From contig PMDS01000083.1 of NCBI GenBank assembly GCA_003155655.1, positions 1 through 34,946 on the forward strand: DNA of 34,946 nucleotides, written 5' to 3'. Shown here one piece after another: positions 8,696 to 19,199 of the stretch. Within the stretch, counting starts at the first letter, position 1, and each line of letters starts with the position of its first letter. The DNA comes from Melioribacter sp. Its GTDB lineage: Bacteria; Bacteroidota; Ignavibacteria; Ignavibacteriales; Melioribacteraceae. The notes beneath the pieces were generated by a model, which saw only the letters and a list, made by a program, of their open reading frames with translations, made no database searches and was not told the DNA's origin. The translations under genes were made by a program, and so were the position numbers.

Positions 8696-9871
8696 ATGAA
8701 TACAAAAAAGTTTAAAATATTAATTTCGCCTAACAGTTTTAAAGAATGTGCAGATTCTGTCGAAATTTCTGAATTAATAAAAACTTCACTATTCCGCTTA
8801 TTGCCTGCTGAGATAAAATCGCATATTGATTTTTGGCTTAAGCCAATTTCTGATGGAGGCGACGGATTTTTGGAAGTCTGCCAGAGAAATTTTGGCGCTG
8901 AGTTCCTGCATTTCGAAATTTCAAATCCTTTTAATGGTGATAAATTTTTCTGTCCGGTTGGATATTACCAGGGCAGTAAAACTCTTTTTATCGAGTCGGC
9001 CGAAGTTCTTGGATTGAAGATTATTCCACAAGAATTCCGTAAACCAATGGTTCTTTCTTCAAGAGGCATGGGTGATCTTCTGCTTCAGATCTATGATTCT
9101 GTTAATGACGGTATTATGGATGTTGAAAAAGTTGTAATCGGTGTTGGAGGAACGGGAACAAATGACCTTGGTATGGGAATGATGGAAGCTTTTGGATTGG
9201 AATTCTATGATAAGAATGATAGTAAACTTGAAATACTTCCTAAGAATTTTGCAAAAGTGGTTAAAATAATAGTCCCTGAAGTGGTCCTTCCTTTCAGAAT
9301 AGAGACTATAATTGATGTTGAAAACCCGCTGCTTGGTATTGAGGGCGCCTGCCTTGAATTTTCAGAACAAAAAGGCGCTACTGACGACGAAGCAGTTGAG
9401 ATGGAAAAAGGTTTTGTTCATTTACTCAGCGAGCTTGAAATTGATGATGAGGTTCAAAATAAATTGAGCGGTGCCGGTGGTGGACTTAGTGCCGCCCTGA
9501 ATTTATTCTTTAATGCAGAGGGAAAATTTGCTACCCGGTTTATTAATGAAGATCTAAAGATACATGTAGGTGCCTCTGAAGCAGATATAGTAATTACCGG
9601 CGAGGGAAAATTTGATGCCCAAACGTATTTGAACAAAGGGGCTTTTATCGTTGTTAATGAATTTGCCGGCAAAAATATACCTGTATTCTTTATCTGCGGT
9701 ATGAGTGATGGCGATTTGCCAAATAATGATAATTTACACGTTATAGAAATTGCTGAATATTTTGAGTCTACTGAAGAATCAATTCAAAAAATTGACAAGG
9801 GAATCGAAATAGCGTGTAAGAAAATTTGTAAAGAAATAATTCGTCTTTTTGCTAAGAAGAACTCAAATTAG
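8696..9871 (+). CDS. Glycerate kinase (GarK/GlxK family)
   Basis: This enzyme of 391 residues transfers phosphate from ATP to glycerate, giving 2- or 3-phosphoglycerate for glycolysis or glyoxylate use. Family landmarks are all present. They are ISPNSFKEC near the N-terminus, SDGGDGFLEV (sugar-acid and phosphate binding), GVGGTGTNDLGMGMMEAFG, GAGGGLSAALN, and ITGEGKFDAQT near the C-terminus. The length matches the family (about 375-390). I prefer ATG 8696. A TTG four codons earlier is open but would overlap the AAGGAT site. Family class-I enzymes usually make 2-phosphoglycerate; which isomer is made here is unproven. Confidence 0.85.
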   Translation: MNTKKFKILISPNSFKECADSVEISELIKTSLFRLLPAEIKSHIDFWLKPISDGGDGFLEVCQRNFGAEFLHFEISNPFNGDKFFCPVGYYQGSKTLFIESAEVLGLKIIPQEFRKPMVLSSRGMGDLLLQIYDSVNDGIMDVEKVVIGVGGTGTNDLGMGMMEAFGLEFYDKNDSKLEILPKNFAKVVKIIVPEVVLPFRIETIIDVENPLLGIEGACLEFSEQKGATDDEAVEMEKGFVHLLSELEIDDEVQNKLSGAGGGLSAALNLFFNAEGKFATRFINEDLKIHVGASEADIVITGEGKFDAQTYLNKGAFIVVNEFAGKNIPVFFICGMSDGDLPNNDNLHVIEIAEYFESTEESIQKIDKGIEIACKKICKEIIRLFAKKNSN

Positions 9872-9903
9872 AAATACTTCCCCGGTCTTAAATAGGTTCA
9901 TTG

Positions 9904-10824
9904 ATGGAAAATCAGTTTGAAAAACTTGATAAAATAAAAGTTAAAGCAGTAGAAGAAATATTAGGTCAAAAATTTCCGGTTCTTGATGATGGTTTTATCC
10001 GCGTCATTGATTACATGGGAGGCGATGAATCAATTGTGCAAGCTGCACGTGTTTCTTACGGGCAGGGGACAAAAAAAATATCAGAGGATAGGGGATTAAT
10101 TCGTTATCTGTTACGTAATTACCATACAACACCTTTCGAAATGTGCGAGATTAAATTACATGTCAGGGTCCCGATGGACGCATGGCGGCAATGGATTCGT
10201 CACCGCACGGCAAATATAAATGAATATTCAACCCGTTACTCGATTGCTATAGATTCCTCTCAAAAAACAGCTCCTGATGAATGGCGTATTCAGGCAAAAG
10301 ATAATAAACAGGGAAGTGCTGGTTTTTTTGATGATGCTATTGGAATTAAATTATCAGAGCGTGAACAAGAATTACAGCAATTTGCACGGGATATATACCA
10401 GGAACGGCTCAAGCTTGGTGTAGCACGTGAGCAAGCCAGAAAAGATTTACCTCTTTCAACATACACCGAAGCTTATTGGAAGATAGATCTTCATAATCTA
10501 TTGCACTTTCTTGTACTCAGGATGGATAACCATGCGCAGTATGAAATCCGCTGTTTTGCAGATGTTATAGGAAATGAAATTGTTGCACGCTGGTGCCCTA
10601 TAGCATGGGAAGCATTCAAAGATTATGTCATGAATTCTGTGAAGTTTTCAGGACTGGAATTAAAAATTATTAAGCAATTAATAGCCGGAAATGACGAAGA
10701 ATCGCTTAAACTAGCTGAAGAATTTGGATGGCTTAGCCAAAAAGAGGGAAAACTTTCGCGCAACCGTGAACGGATTGAATGCGAGGAAAAACTTAATTTT
10801 CTTGGTCTTAAAATACCCTGGTAA
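9904..10824 (+). CDS. thyX: Flavin-dependent thymidylate synthase
   Basis: This enzyme makes dTMP from dUMP using methylene-tetrahydrofolate as carbon donor and FAD/NADPH as reductant, so its folate product is THF rather than DHF. The ThyX signature RHRx7S is visible as RHRTANINEYS, followed by TRYS. HTTPFEMCEIKLHVRVP upstream and REQARKDLPLSTYTEAYWKIDLHNLLHFL downstream are also typical flavin- and dUMP-binding stretches. At 306 residues it is longer than the 220-250 of many ThyX proteins but matches the long form. The start is ATG 9904, with TTG immediately before it as an alternative. The gene lies 189 bases upstream of a dihydrofolate reductase gene, an uncommon pairing. Confidence 0.92.
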   Translation: MENQFEKLDKIKVKAVEEILGQKFPVLDDGFIRVIDYMGGDESIVQAARVSYGQGTKKISEDRGLIRYLLRNYHTTPFEMCEIKLHVRVPMDAWRQWIRHRTANINEYSTRYSIAIDSSQKTAPDEWRIQAKDNKQGSAGFFDDAIGIKLSEREQELQQFARDIYQERLKLGVAREQARKDLPLSTYTEAYWKIDLHNLLHFLVLRMDNHAQYEIRCFADVIGNEIVARWCPIAWEAFKDYVMNSVKFSGLELKIIKQLIAGNDEESLKLAEEFGWLSQKEGKLSRNRERIECEEKLNFLGLKIPW

Positions 10825-11013
10825 AATGCATCTTCAGTAAAAAACAACAAGCCGCGATATTTTGTTTCTCAAGTCAAAATAATGTTTTAAATTTATTAAA
10901 GATAGGTACGCGCTTAATAAACCCGCATTTTAATATAGTTATTGAGCTTATCCAAATTATAATCTGCTTTTTTTTATCTTTGCTTTGAAAAACTATAATA
11001 TTTGGTCCTCGTT

Positions 11014-11505
11014 TTGAAAAAAATAATTATTGCAGCAAAATCTCAAAATAATGTTATTGGTAACAAAGGCAAACTCCCCTGGCATTCAAAAGAAGAACTC
11101 GAGCATTTTAAAAGAATAACATTAGGTTTTCCAGTTGTGATGGGAAGAAAAACCTGGGAAACCATCGGAAAACCCTTATCTGGCCGACTTAATATTGTAA
11201 TTACACGTAATGAAGACTTTTCAACAACTTTTAATGAGGTACAAATTTTTTATTCTTTAGAAGAAGCATTTATTTTTTTGAATAAAAGTATTTATAAAAA
11301 AGCTTATATAATTGGTGGGGGAGAAATTTTTAAAAATGTAATAAATGAAGCAGATGAAATGATTATCTCCGAAATGAATTTTATTGCTGAAGGAAATGTT
11401 TATTTTCCAGAGATTAGTAAGGAAAAATGGGCTTTAGAATCAAATGAAAAACGCGCTGATTTCATTGTTCATCATTATATTAGGAGTGCAGATTATAACA
11501 TTTAA
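11014..11505 (+). CDS. folA: Dihydrofolate reductase
   Basis: This protein of 163 residues reduces dihydrofolate to tetrahydrofolate with NADPH. Landmarks are IAAKSQNNVIGNKGKLPWHSKEEL (substrate site, the acidic residue being E of the EEL helix), VVMGRKTWETIG, RLNIVITRN and the IIGGGEIFK cofactor loop, all in normal order. I chose TTG 11014 because it gives the family N-terminus MKKIIIAAK. A TTG four codons earlier is also open. The gene follows thyX and is separated from mutL by only 8 bases, so folA and mutL form an operon. Since ThyX does not produce DHF, this enzyme would serve DHF made by folate synthesis. Confidence 0.92.
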   Translation: MKKIIIAAKSQNNVIGNKGKLPWHSKEELEHFKRITLGFPVVMGRKTWETIGKPLSGRLNIVITRNEDFSTTFNEVQIFYSLEEAFIFLNKSIYKKAYIIGGGEIFKNVINEADEMIISEMNFIAEGNVYFPEISKEKWALESNEKRADFIVHHYIRSADYNI

Positions 11506-11513
11506 GGAAATAT

Positions 11514-13361
11514 TTGCCCCAGAAGATCAAAATACTGCCTGAAAATCTTGCTAATAAGATTGCTGCCGGTGAGGTGGTTAACCGTCCTGAATCAGTTGTT
11601 AAGGAATTGATGGAAAATGCAATTGATGCCGGCGCTTACAATATTGATATAATGATAAAAGGTGCAGGAAGAACTTTAATCCAGGTTGCTGATGATGGCG
11701 AAGGAATGAGTAAAGAAGACGCAATTCTTTCTATTCAGCGCCATGCTACAAGTAAAATTGCTACAATTGATGATCTGGAAGCAATCAGGACATTTGGCTT
11801 TAGAGGCGAGGCTCTTGCTTCAATTGCTGCAGTTAGTATTTTTGAATTAAAAACAGAGATGAAGGAGCAAGAACTCGGATCATTCATAAGAGTTGATGAA
11901 CATTCCAATGTTACAAGTGAAGTAGGTTCTTTTTCAAAAGGCACCTCAATTTCTGTCAAGAATCTTTTTCACAATGTACCTGCAAGACGTAATTTCTTAA
12001 AGAGTAACCAAACTGAATTAAAGCACATTATTGAAACATTCAAAAAAATCTCTTTAAGCCATCCTGAAATTTCATTTAAGTTTTATAATGATGATGAATT
12101 GATTTTTGATTATCCAAAATCAACAATCCAGGATCGAATGAAATCGGTTTTTGCTGAAAATATTCTTGATGCTGTAATTGAGGTAAATGAAATTACAGAT
12201 TACATTTCCCTTACCGGATTTGTAACTAAACCGGCATATTTAAGACGCAGTAAAGGAGAGCAATATTTATTTCTTAATAAAAGATATGTTCAAAGCCGGA
12301 TTGTAAGTCACGCTGTCTTTTCTGCTTTTGAACATATTCTTGAAAAAGGAGATTATCCTTTCTTTGTACTTTTTCTCGAAATTGATCATAAAAAAGTTGA
12401 CGTAAATGTACACCCTTCAAAGCTGGAAGTGAAATTTGATGATGAAAAAGAAATTTATTCATTCGTTCAGGCTGTAATCAAAAAAACAATTAGCAGCTTT
12501 GATCTGGTTCCAAGTATATCGTTTGATAATACATCGGTGGATAAGGAGCATCTGCGTTTTTTAGATTTTTCCAGTTCAAAAAAGAATGATTTTAATGACA
12601 GGCCTTTTACGCCTCTACTTAGGGCAGTTGATAACAAACCTGCTTTAATGAATGAGGAAGAAATAGACCGTCTGTTTGGTGACCTGAATAGTGAAATAAA
12701 ATCCAATGCTCCCGGCACTCAAGTGACTGCTCCATTTGATGTAAACCAATCTACAGAAGTTTATCATGAGGGTATTATAACCGGGCAGCAAGAGACGCCA
12801 TTTCTTGTTCTACTTCATAATAAGTATGTATTAACTCAGATTAAAAGCGGTTTAATGATTATTGATTCTCATGTTGCGCATGAGAGAATACTTTACGAGC
12901 AGGCAATGAAATCGTTTGAAGCAAATATTCCATTTGCCCAGCATCTTCTTTTTCCTCAAACAATAGTTGTTGATCCTGCGGATTATCTTCTTGCTAAGGA
13001 ACTTGAACCATATTTAATAAATCTTGGTTTTGCATTAAAATATCAAGCGAAGAATACAATCGTAATTGTCGGAATACCTTCTGATGTTAAAGTTGAACAT
13101 GAAGTTGAAACGTTGATTGGTATATTACATGAATTTAGAAATAATGAACAGCATAACCAGCTTGAAGTTAGGGATAACCTGGCAAAATCTTATTCCTGCA
13201 AAGCTGCAATTAAAGCGGGCGACAAGCTTACAGAAAATGAAATGAGAATCCTAGTTGATAAACTTTTTGCAACCTCAATGCCTTATGTATGTCCTCATGG
13301 AAGGCCAATTGTAATTAAAATCCCGCTTGAAGAATTTGACAAAAGATTTGGAAGGACTTAA
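11514..13361 (+). CDS. mutL: DNA mismatch repair protein MutL
   Basis: This 615-residue protein couples MutS mismatch recognition to strand removal. The N-terminal GHKL ATPase is complete: motif I ENAIDAGA, motif II DDGEGM, motif III FGFRGEALASIAAVS, plus the NVPARRNFLK segment. The transducer domain contains VHPSKLEVKF. The C-terminal dimerisation domain ends CPHGRPIVIK, a conserved MutL feature. The linker is of ordinary length. I do not see the DQHAxxExxxxE endonuclease motif in classical form; the equivalent position reads IDSHVAHERILYEQ, with the histidine and ExxxxE shape partly retained, so nickase activity is possible but uncertain. The start is TTG with AAGGAAA upstream and overlaps nothing. 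Confidence 0.93.
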   Translation: MPQKIKILPENLANKIAAGEVVNRPESVVKELMENAIDAGAYNIDIMIKGAGRTLIQVADDGEGMSKEDAILSIQRHATSKIATIDDLEAIRTFGFRGEALASIAAVSIFELKTEMKEQELGSFIRVDEHSNVTSEVGSFSKGTSISVKNLFHNVPARRNFLKSNQTELKHIIETFKKISLSHPEISFKFYNDDELIFDYPKSTIQDRMKSVFAENILDAVIEVNEITDYISLTGFVTKPAYLRRSKGEQYLFLNKRYVQSRIVSHAVFSAFEHILEKGDYPFFVLFLEIDHKKVDVNVHPSKLEVKFDDEKEIYSFVQAVIKKTISSFDLVPSISFDNTSVDKEHLRFLDFSSSKKNDFNDRPFTPLLRAVDNKPALMNEEEIDRLFGDLNSEIKSNAPGTQVTAPFDVNQSTEVYHEGIITGQQETPFLVLLHNKYVLTQIKSGLMIIDSHVAHERILYEQAMKSFEANIPFAQHLLFPQTIVVDPADYLLAKELEPYLINLGFALKYQAKNTIVIVGIPSDVKVEHEVETLIGILHEFRNNEQHNQLEVRDNLAKSYSCKAAIKAGDKLTENEMRILVDKLFATSMPYVCPHGRPIVIKIPLEEFDKRFGRT

Positions 13362-13410
13362 TCTGATTCAGCTTTAAAGATTGATTTAATTCTTTTGTTC
13401 GCTGCAAAGT

Positions 13411-15102
13411 TTGAATTTTAACACATTCAGGAAAGCTGAGGAACAAATGTTCTTTGATGAATATAATAAGGCTAAAGAGTCTTATCAAAATAAATTAGTT
13501 AACAATGTAGAAAATGAGACGAAATACACAACAGTATCCGGTCAAAAAATTAACCCTGTTTATTCACCGGATGATATTTCAAATCTCAATTATGTAGATG
13601 AAATAAATTATCCCGGTGAATTTCCTTTTACAAGAGGGATACATCCAAATGGTTACCGCGGAAAAATCTGGACAATGCGCCAGTTTGCGGGTTTTGGATC
13701 TCCCAAAGATACAAACGAGCGGTTCAAATATTTGTTGTCTCATGGTCAGACAGGACTATCTGTTGCGTTTGACCTGCCAACATTGATGGGCTGGGATGCC
13801 GATGCCCCATTAAGCCAGGGGGAAGTGGGAATGTGCGGAGTGGCAGTTTCTTCTCTTAAGGATATGGAAATTTTATTCGATGGTATTCCACTTGATAAAG
13901 TTTCCTCTTCTATGACAATTAATTCTCCTGCTGCAATGATTTTTGCTTTTTACCTGGCAGAAGCTCAAAAGCAGGGTGTTGCATTTGATAAATTGAGGGG
14001 AACACTACAGAATGATATTCTTAAAGAATATATTGCACAGAAGGAATTTATTTTTCCGCCGCGTCCTTCTATGAGAATTATAACTGATATGATAGAGTTC
14101 TGCACAAATGAAGTTACTCAATGGAATCCGGTTTCAATTAGCGGCTATCATATTCGAGAGGCCGGTTCAACTGCTGTTCAAGAACTTGCTTATACTTTAG
14201 CTGATGGATTTGCTTATATTGAAGCATGTCTGGAAAGAGGAATGGATATTGACAATTTTGCTCCAAGACTTTCATTTTTCTTTAATTCACATTTAGATTT
14301 TTTTGAAGAAATTGCTAAATTCAGAGCGGCAAGAAAAATCTATTCAAAAAGGATGAAGGATAAATACGGCGCTAAAAATCCCCGTTCCTGGTGGTTGAGA
14401 TTTCATACTCAAACTGCCGGTTGTACTTTAACAGCCCAGCAGCCGGAAAATAATATTGTCCGTACTGCATTTCAAGCGCTGGCGGGTGTACTGGGTGGTA
14501 CTCAATCACTGCATACTAATTCTATGGATGAAACACTTGCTCTACCAAGCGAGAAAGCTGTTAAGATTGCCCTGCGCACTCAGCAAATTCTTGCTTATGA
14601 AACAGGTGTTATTAATACAGTTGATCCGTTGGGAGGCAGCTATTTTGTTGAGTATTTGACCAGCAAAATGGAAGATGAAGCTGAAAAAATATTTACTGAA
14701 GTTGATTGTCTTGGGGGTGTAATTAATGCTATCGAGGATGGATATTTTCAAAAAGAAATTGCAAATTCTGCATATAAGTATCAAAAAGAACTTGAAGGAA
14801 AAGAAAAATTTATTGTTGGTGTAAATGAATTTGTAGAAGAAGATGAAAAAGTTGATATCCCAATTTTAACAATTTCCCCGGAAGTGGAAATCCAGCAAAG
14901 AATACGCCTTGCTGAATTGAGACAAAGCAGAAATACTGATGCTGTTAGAAATAGTCTTGCGCAAATTGGTGATGCTGCTCAATCAGGTAAGAATTTAATG
15001 CCGGTATTTATTGACGCTGCCCGGAATTATGTTACATTGGGTGAAATGATTGATGAACTTAAACAACATTTTGGAATATATGAAGAATCAATTGTTTTCT
15101 AA
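13411..15102 (+). CDS. Methylmalonyl-CoA mutase, catalytic (large) domain only
   Basis: This 563-residue protein is the TIM-barrel catalytic part of an adenosylcobalamin-dependent acyl-CoA mutase that interconverts methylmalonyl-CoA and succinyl-CoA. Visible landmarks are [58 protein letters not shown] with the arginine that contacts the carboxylate, [12 protein letters not shown] and [13 protein letters not shown]. The C-terminal B12-binding domain (DxHxxG) is absent, as in two-subunit mutases of about 550 residues; the partner is not in this window. TTG 13411 or ATG 13447 (preceded by GAGGAA) could be the start. The Y and R residues argue for methylmalonyl rather than isobutyryl substrate, but this is inference. 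The end overlaps the next gene by 23 bases. Confidence 0.87.
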   Translation: MNFNTFRKAEEQMFFDEYNKAKESYQNKLVNNVENETKYTTVSGQKINPVYSPDDISNLNYVDEINYPGEFPFTRGIHPNGYRGKIWTMRQFAGFGSPKDTNERFKYLLSHGQTGLSVAFDLPTLMGWDADAPLSQGEVGMCGVAVSSLKDMEILFDGIPLDKVSSSMTINSPAAMIFAFYLAEAQKQGVAFDKLRGTLQNDILKEYIAQKEFIFPPRPSMRIITDMIEFCTNEVTQWNPVSISGYHIREAGSTAVQELAYTLADGFAYIEACLERGMDIDNFAPRLSFFFNSHLDFFEEIAKFRAARKIYSKRMKDKYGAKNPRSWWLRFHTQTAGCTLTAQQPENNIVRTAFQALAGVLGGTQSLHTNSMDETLALPSEKAVKIALRTQQILAYETGVINTVDPLGGSYFVEYLTSKMEDEAEKIFTEVDCLGGVINAIEDGYFQKEIANSAYKYQKELEGKEKFIVGVNEFVEEDEKVDIPILTISPEVEIQQRIRLAELRQSRNTDAVRNSLAQIGDAAQSGKNLMPVFIDAARNYVTLGEMIDELKQHFGIYEESIVF

Positions 15103-15976
15103 AATTAGCAGTTATTTAAGGCTATTAAGGATTTCCAGCTGGCCTAAGAATTTTTTTGTATTTGTTCCGGCGATATTTGCTAAAATATTTTTCACGACTA
15201 ATATTTTTTTTACAGTACTTCTTGGATTTATAATTTTTTGCATTGCTTCAAGTTCAATTTATATTATTAATGATATTGTTGACGCAGACCGGGATGCAAA
15301 ACATCCTCACAAGAAAAAACGCCCGATTGCAAGCGGCGCCGTATCGCCAAGTGAAGCTAAAATTCTTGCCGGCCTTTTATTTGTTTTTTTGGCCGTATTT
15401 ACAATGCAGGTTAGTTCATCTTTTATGATTATAGTATGGGTGTATATATTCATTAATATACTTTACAGCAGTATATTAAAAGAGATTGTTATTGTTGATA
15501 TTTTTTGTATTGCATCGGGATTCATGCTGCGTGTGTTAAGCGGCGCTTTTCTTGTGTCAGTTTATATCTCAAACTGGCTTATTCTAACAACAATATTTCT
15601 TTCACTATTCCTGGCGGTAATGAAACGGCGGGTTGAAGTGGCCGGCAGTTCTGCTGCATCAGAACAGCGCTCTGTTCTTAAATATTACTCGCTTAACTTC
15701 ATAGATCAAATTGCAGCAATGACAGGAAGCTGTGTAATTTTAAGCTACGCACTTTATTCTGTAGCGGATAGAACTGTCAAATCATTTGGCTCAGAAGGAT
15801 TAGTATTCACAACTTTGTTCGTAATATTTGGAATATTCCGTTACATGTACCTTGTATATAAAAAAGAAAGAGGAGAGAATGTTATTGAAGTCATTGTTAA
15901 AGATTTGCCAATGATTATTGATATCATTCTTTATATGGCAGTTTCTTTCTATATAATTTATTTTCCTAAAAATTAA
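15080..15976 (+). CDS. UbiA-family membrane prenyltransferase, decaprenyl-phosphate phosphoribosyltransferase-like
   Basis: This protein of 298 residues has about eight to nine hydrophobic helices. The first UbiA aspartate motif reads [26 protein letters not shown] and the second is [18 protein letters not shown]. The NDxxDxxxD form with [10 protein letters not shown] is typical of decaprenylphosphoryl-phosphoribose synthase-like enzymes, which attach phosphoribose to a polyprenyl phosphate to make a sugar donor for envelope glycans. ATG 15080 is chosen because it gives a short cytoplasmic N-terminus ahead of the first helix and overlaps the mutase gene by 23 bases, suggesting translational coupling. 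Other UbiA activities (quinone or heme prenylation) cannot be excluded, and the partner epimerase is not nearby. Confidence 0.75.
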   Translation: MKNQLFSKISSYLRLLRISSWPKNFFVFVPAIFAKIFFTTNIFFTVLLGFIIFCIASSSIYIINDIVDADRDAKHPHKKKRPIASGAVSPSEAKILAGLLFVFLAVFTMQVSSSFMIIVWVYIFINILYSSILKEIVIVDIFCIASGFMLRVLSGAFLVSVYISNWLILTTIFLSLFLAVMKRRVEVAGSSAASEQRSVLKYYSLNFIDQIAAMTGSCVILSYALYSVADRTVKSFGSEGLVFTTLFVIFGIFRYMYLVYKKERGENVIEVIVKDLPMIIDIILYMAVSFYIIYFPKN

Positions 15977-16019
15977 TGAATATCTTTCTAATTAATTTAA
16001 TAACATAAAATAATTCTAT

Positions 16020-16373
16020 ATGATAATGAATCTTTTTAATTTTCTTTTTTCCAGTGAAAGTGTGAATTCTTTAAGTACTGAAGAATTTCAGGAAATGATT
16101 GCTAATGAAAAAGATGCTTTATTAATCGATGTCAGGACACAGCAGGAAAATAAGCAAATTAGAATTCCTAATTCTATATTAATTGATTATTACAGCTCAA
16201 ATTTCAGCTCAGAAATTGAGAAACTGGATAGATCAAAGACATGTTTAATTTACTGCAAGCACGGTCAAAGAAGCTACCAAGCATGCAGGGAATTTAAACA
16301 AATAGGGTTCAATAAAGTCTTTAATCTGGACGGCGGTATTGTTGCCTGGAAAGGTAATGTTATAAAAGGATAA
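16020..16373 (+). CDS. Single-domain rhodanese-like sulfurtransferase
   Basis: This 117-residue protein holds one rhodanese domain. LLIDVRTQQENKQIRIPNSILI begins the fold. YCKHGQRS carries the active cysteine and the CxxGxR loop that cradles the persulfide, and LDGGIVAWKG is the closing helix-turn. It would relay sulfane sulfur to thiols or other acceptors, with the partner unknown. The start is ATG 16020, with a second in-frame ATG two codons later. Spacing from the neighbours is 43 bases upstream and about 100 downstream, so operon membership is unclear. Confidence 0.85.
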   Translation: MIMNLFNFLFSSESVNSLSTEEFQEMIANEKDALLIDVRTQQENKQIRIPNSILIDYYSSNFSSEIEKLDRSKTCLIYCKHGQRSYQACREFKQIGFNKVFNLDGGIVAWKGNVIKG

Positions 16374-16468
16374 AACCGGTTATAATATTCAAATAATCTA
16401 AGGCTTGTTGACAATTCACTTCATGGAGAATGATTCAATTTTCCTTTATCTTTCACCTCAAATTTTGA

Positions 16469-17629
<1,161 letters not shown>

Positions 17630-17941
17630 ATGTATTACTTATTAGCTATGGCACCCCAAGCAGATGGTCAGGGTGGTGGTGGTGGAATGTTTAGTACTTT
17701 GATCATGTTCGGCGCTATATTCGCAATTTTTTACTTCATGATTATCAGACCACAGCAGAAGAGAGCAAAAGATCAGAAGAAAATGCTTGAAGCTCTTCAA
17801 AAAGGAGATAAAGTTGTTTTGAGCGGCGGTATTCATGGCTCTATAGCAGGGCTGGAAGATAAAACCGTATTAGTTGATGTTGGAAATAATGTTAAAATTA
17901 AATTTGAACGCTCTGCAATTGTAACTGTAATAAAAGAATAA
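17630..17941 (+). CDS. yajC: Preprotein translocase subunit YajC
   Basis: This 103-residue protein has an N-terminal glycine-rich stretch, one membrane helix (MFSTLIMFGAIFAIFYFMII) and then the diagnostic RPQQKRAKDQKKMLEALQKGDKVV motif and a small beta domain (GGIHGSIAGLEDKTVLVDV). YajC associates with SecDF at the SecYEG translocon. An AGAGGAG site lies at the end of tgt, just before this ATG. No secD or secF follows; the next stretch is a hairpin-rich gap. Confidence 0.92.
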   Translation: MYYLLAMAPQADGQGGGGGMFSTLIMFGAIFAIFYFMIIRPQQKRAKDQKKMLEALQKGDKVVLSGGIHGSIAGLEDKTVLVDVGNNVKIKFERSAIVTVIKE

Positions 17942-18254
17942 TTTTGCTCACAGAGGTTGTCAGGTTAATAGATATTAAACCCGCGATTTATCGCGGGGAC
18001 ATAAAAACAAAAACACGAACGGGCTTTAGCCCAAGGAAACAAAATTGTCTATATCGGTACTTCCATTTTGGCTAAAGCCTTGTATAAGGGAAGGTTGAGA
18101 ATTCTCCGTCATAAATGACGGAGTTATGACAGTTACATAACAGATTCTTTATCGCATAGAAATAAAAACAACATCATAAATGGACTTAATAACAGAGTTG
18201 CCAAAAATTAATTTCTTAACCTGACAGCATTGGACTCTACCGGTGAGGAAATCT
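17942..18254. repeat. Hairpin-rich intergenic region, TTTA/TAAA-loop palindromes (locus A)
   Basis: This gap of about 300 bases contains no gene but has four palindromes. CCCGCGA-TTTA-TCGCGGG is at 17980-17997 and GGGC-TTTA-GCCC at 18021-18032. GGC-TAAA-GCC is at 18070-18079 and CTCCGTCA-TAAA-TGACGGAG at 18104-18123. All have the four-base loop TTTA or its complement TAAA, while the stems differ. The same loop rule recurs at 23235-23393. The first hairpin could also help end yajC transcription. The gap ends with a GAGGAAA ribosome-binding site for the next gene. Confidence 0.75.
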
Positions 18255-19148
18255 ATGAAAGAACTTGGCAGTAATAAAAATTTTCTTGGAATTGGAAAGG
18301 AATATTCCAGTTATAAGGATTCGGAAATTGTAATACTTTCCGTACCATTGGAAAAAACAGTGACCTATGGAAAGGGAACTGTTAATGGTCCCGCTGAAAT
18401 ATTAAAAGCTTCTCATTACATCGAATATTTTGATGAAGAACAGGGAAGAGAACTTTGTTTTGAAAAAGGCATCTGTACCCTCGAACCGTTGAATTTCAAA
18501 AAAATATCATTGTTGAAATCATTGGACAGGGTATACAAAGAAATTTCCGGACATATTAGGAATAATAAATTTGTTGTTACAGTTGGCGGTGAGCATTCTA
18601 TATCTTATTCAGCTATAAAAGCTTATAGTGAACAATTCCCAGATCTTTCTATTCTTCAAATTGATGCCCACTCAGATATGCGGGAAAGTTATGAAGGTCG
18701 GAAATATTCTCATGCAACCGTTATGTCGCGGGTAGCAGAATTCAATGCTAATATTACTCAAATTGGTGTAAGGGCTGAGTGCAAAGAAGAAGCCGATTTC
18801 AAAAAGGATAAAAAAATGAAAACTTTTTATTCCCGTGAAATCAGAATGGGAATGTATGGTGATAACTGGCAGGAGCTGGCTGTTAAGAATTTAACCGATC
18901 TTGTCTATATTACATTTGATCTTGATGCTTTTGATCCTTCACTTCTACCCTCTACCGGTACACCGGAACCGGGTGGGCTTTACTGGGATGAAATAATGAA
19001 GCTCATTAAAATAATTGGAATGGATAAAAAAATTGTTGGATTTGATGTTGTTGAATTGGCTCCATCAAAGTTTTACCCAACTGCAAATTATACGGCGGCA
19101 AAATTGATCTACAAGATGTTGAATTATGCTTTTATGAGTAAGGAATAA
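18255..19148 (+). CDS. speB: Agmatinase/arginase-family ureohydrolase
   Basis: This protein of 297 residues is a manganese ureohydrolase, most like agmatinase, which splits agmatine into putrescine and urea in polyamine synthesis. The metal-binding signatures are GGEHSISY, QIDAHSDMRESYEG (the D-A-H-x-D box) and YITFDLDAFDPSLLPSTGTPEPGG, which contains DxDxxDP and the agmatinase-type GTPEPGG. ATG 18255 is chosen because GAGGAAA sits just upstream; the GTG at 18243 would swallow that site. No arginine decarboxylase gene is in the window. Formiminoglutamase and guanidinobutyrase are related alternatives, but the motif set favours agmatinase. Confidence 0.85.
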   Translation: MKELGSNKNFLGIGKEYSSYKDSEIVILSVPLEKTVTYGKGTVNGPAEILKASHYIEYFDEEQGRELCFEKGICTLEPLNFKKISLLKSLDRVYKEISGHIRNNKFVVTVGGEHSISYSAIKAYSEQFPDLSILQIDAHSDMRESYEGRKYSHATVMSRVAEFNANITQIGVRAECKEEADFKKDKKMKTFYSREIRMGMYGDNWQELAVKNLTDLVYITFDLDAFDPSLLPSTGTPEPGGLYWDEIMKLIKIIGMDKKIVGFDVVELAPSKFYPTANYTAAKLIYKMLNYAFMSKE

Positions 19149-19199
19149 TGTTTTAATAGATTCACATTGTCAAACTATCCTCACATCAACGGAGGAACC

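Noticed and set aside
10985-11004. Bacteroidota-type promoter before folA (TTTG ... TAATATTTG)
   Set aside because: The elements overlap the start region and the spacing is too short to be convincing in AT-rich DNA.
14456-14659. Forward ORF inside the mutase gene as a separate small protein
   Set aside because: The mutase frame is continuous with family motifs on both sides; the small ORF has no start signal and a composition typical of an off-frame reading.
17980-18123. CRISPR-like or tandem repeat array
   Set aside because: The units are palindromes with different stems and irregular spacing; only the loop is shared. There are no spacers of constant length and no cas genes.
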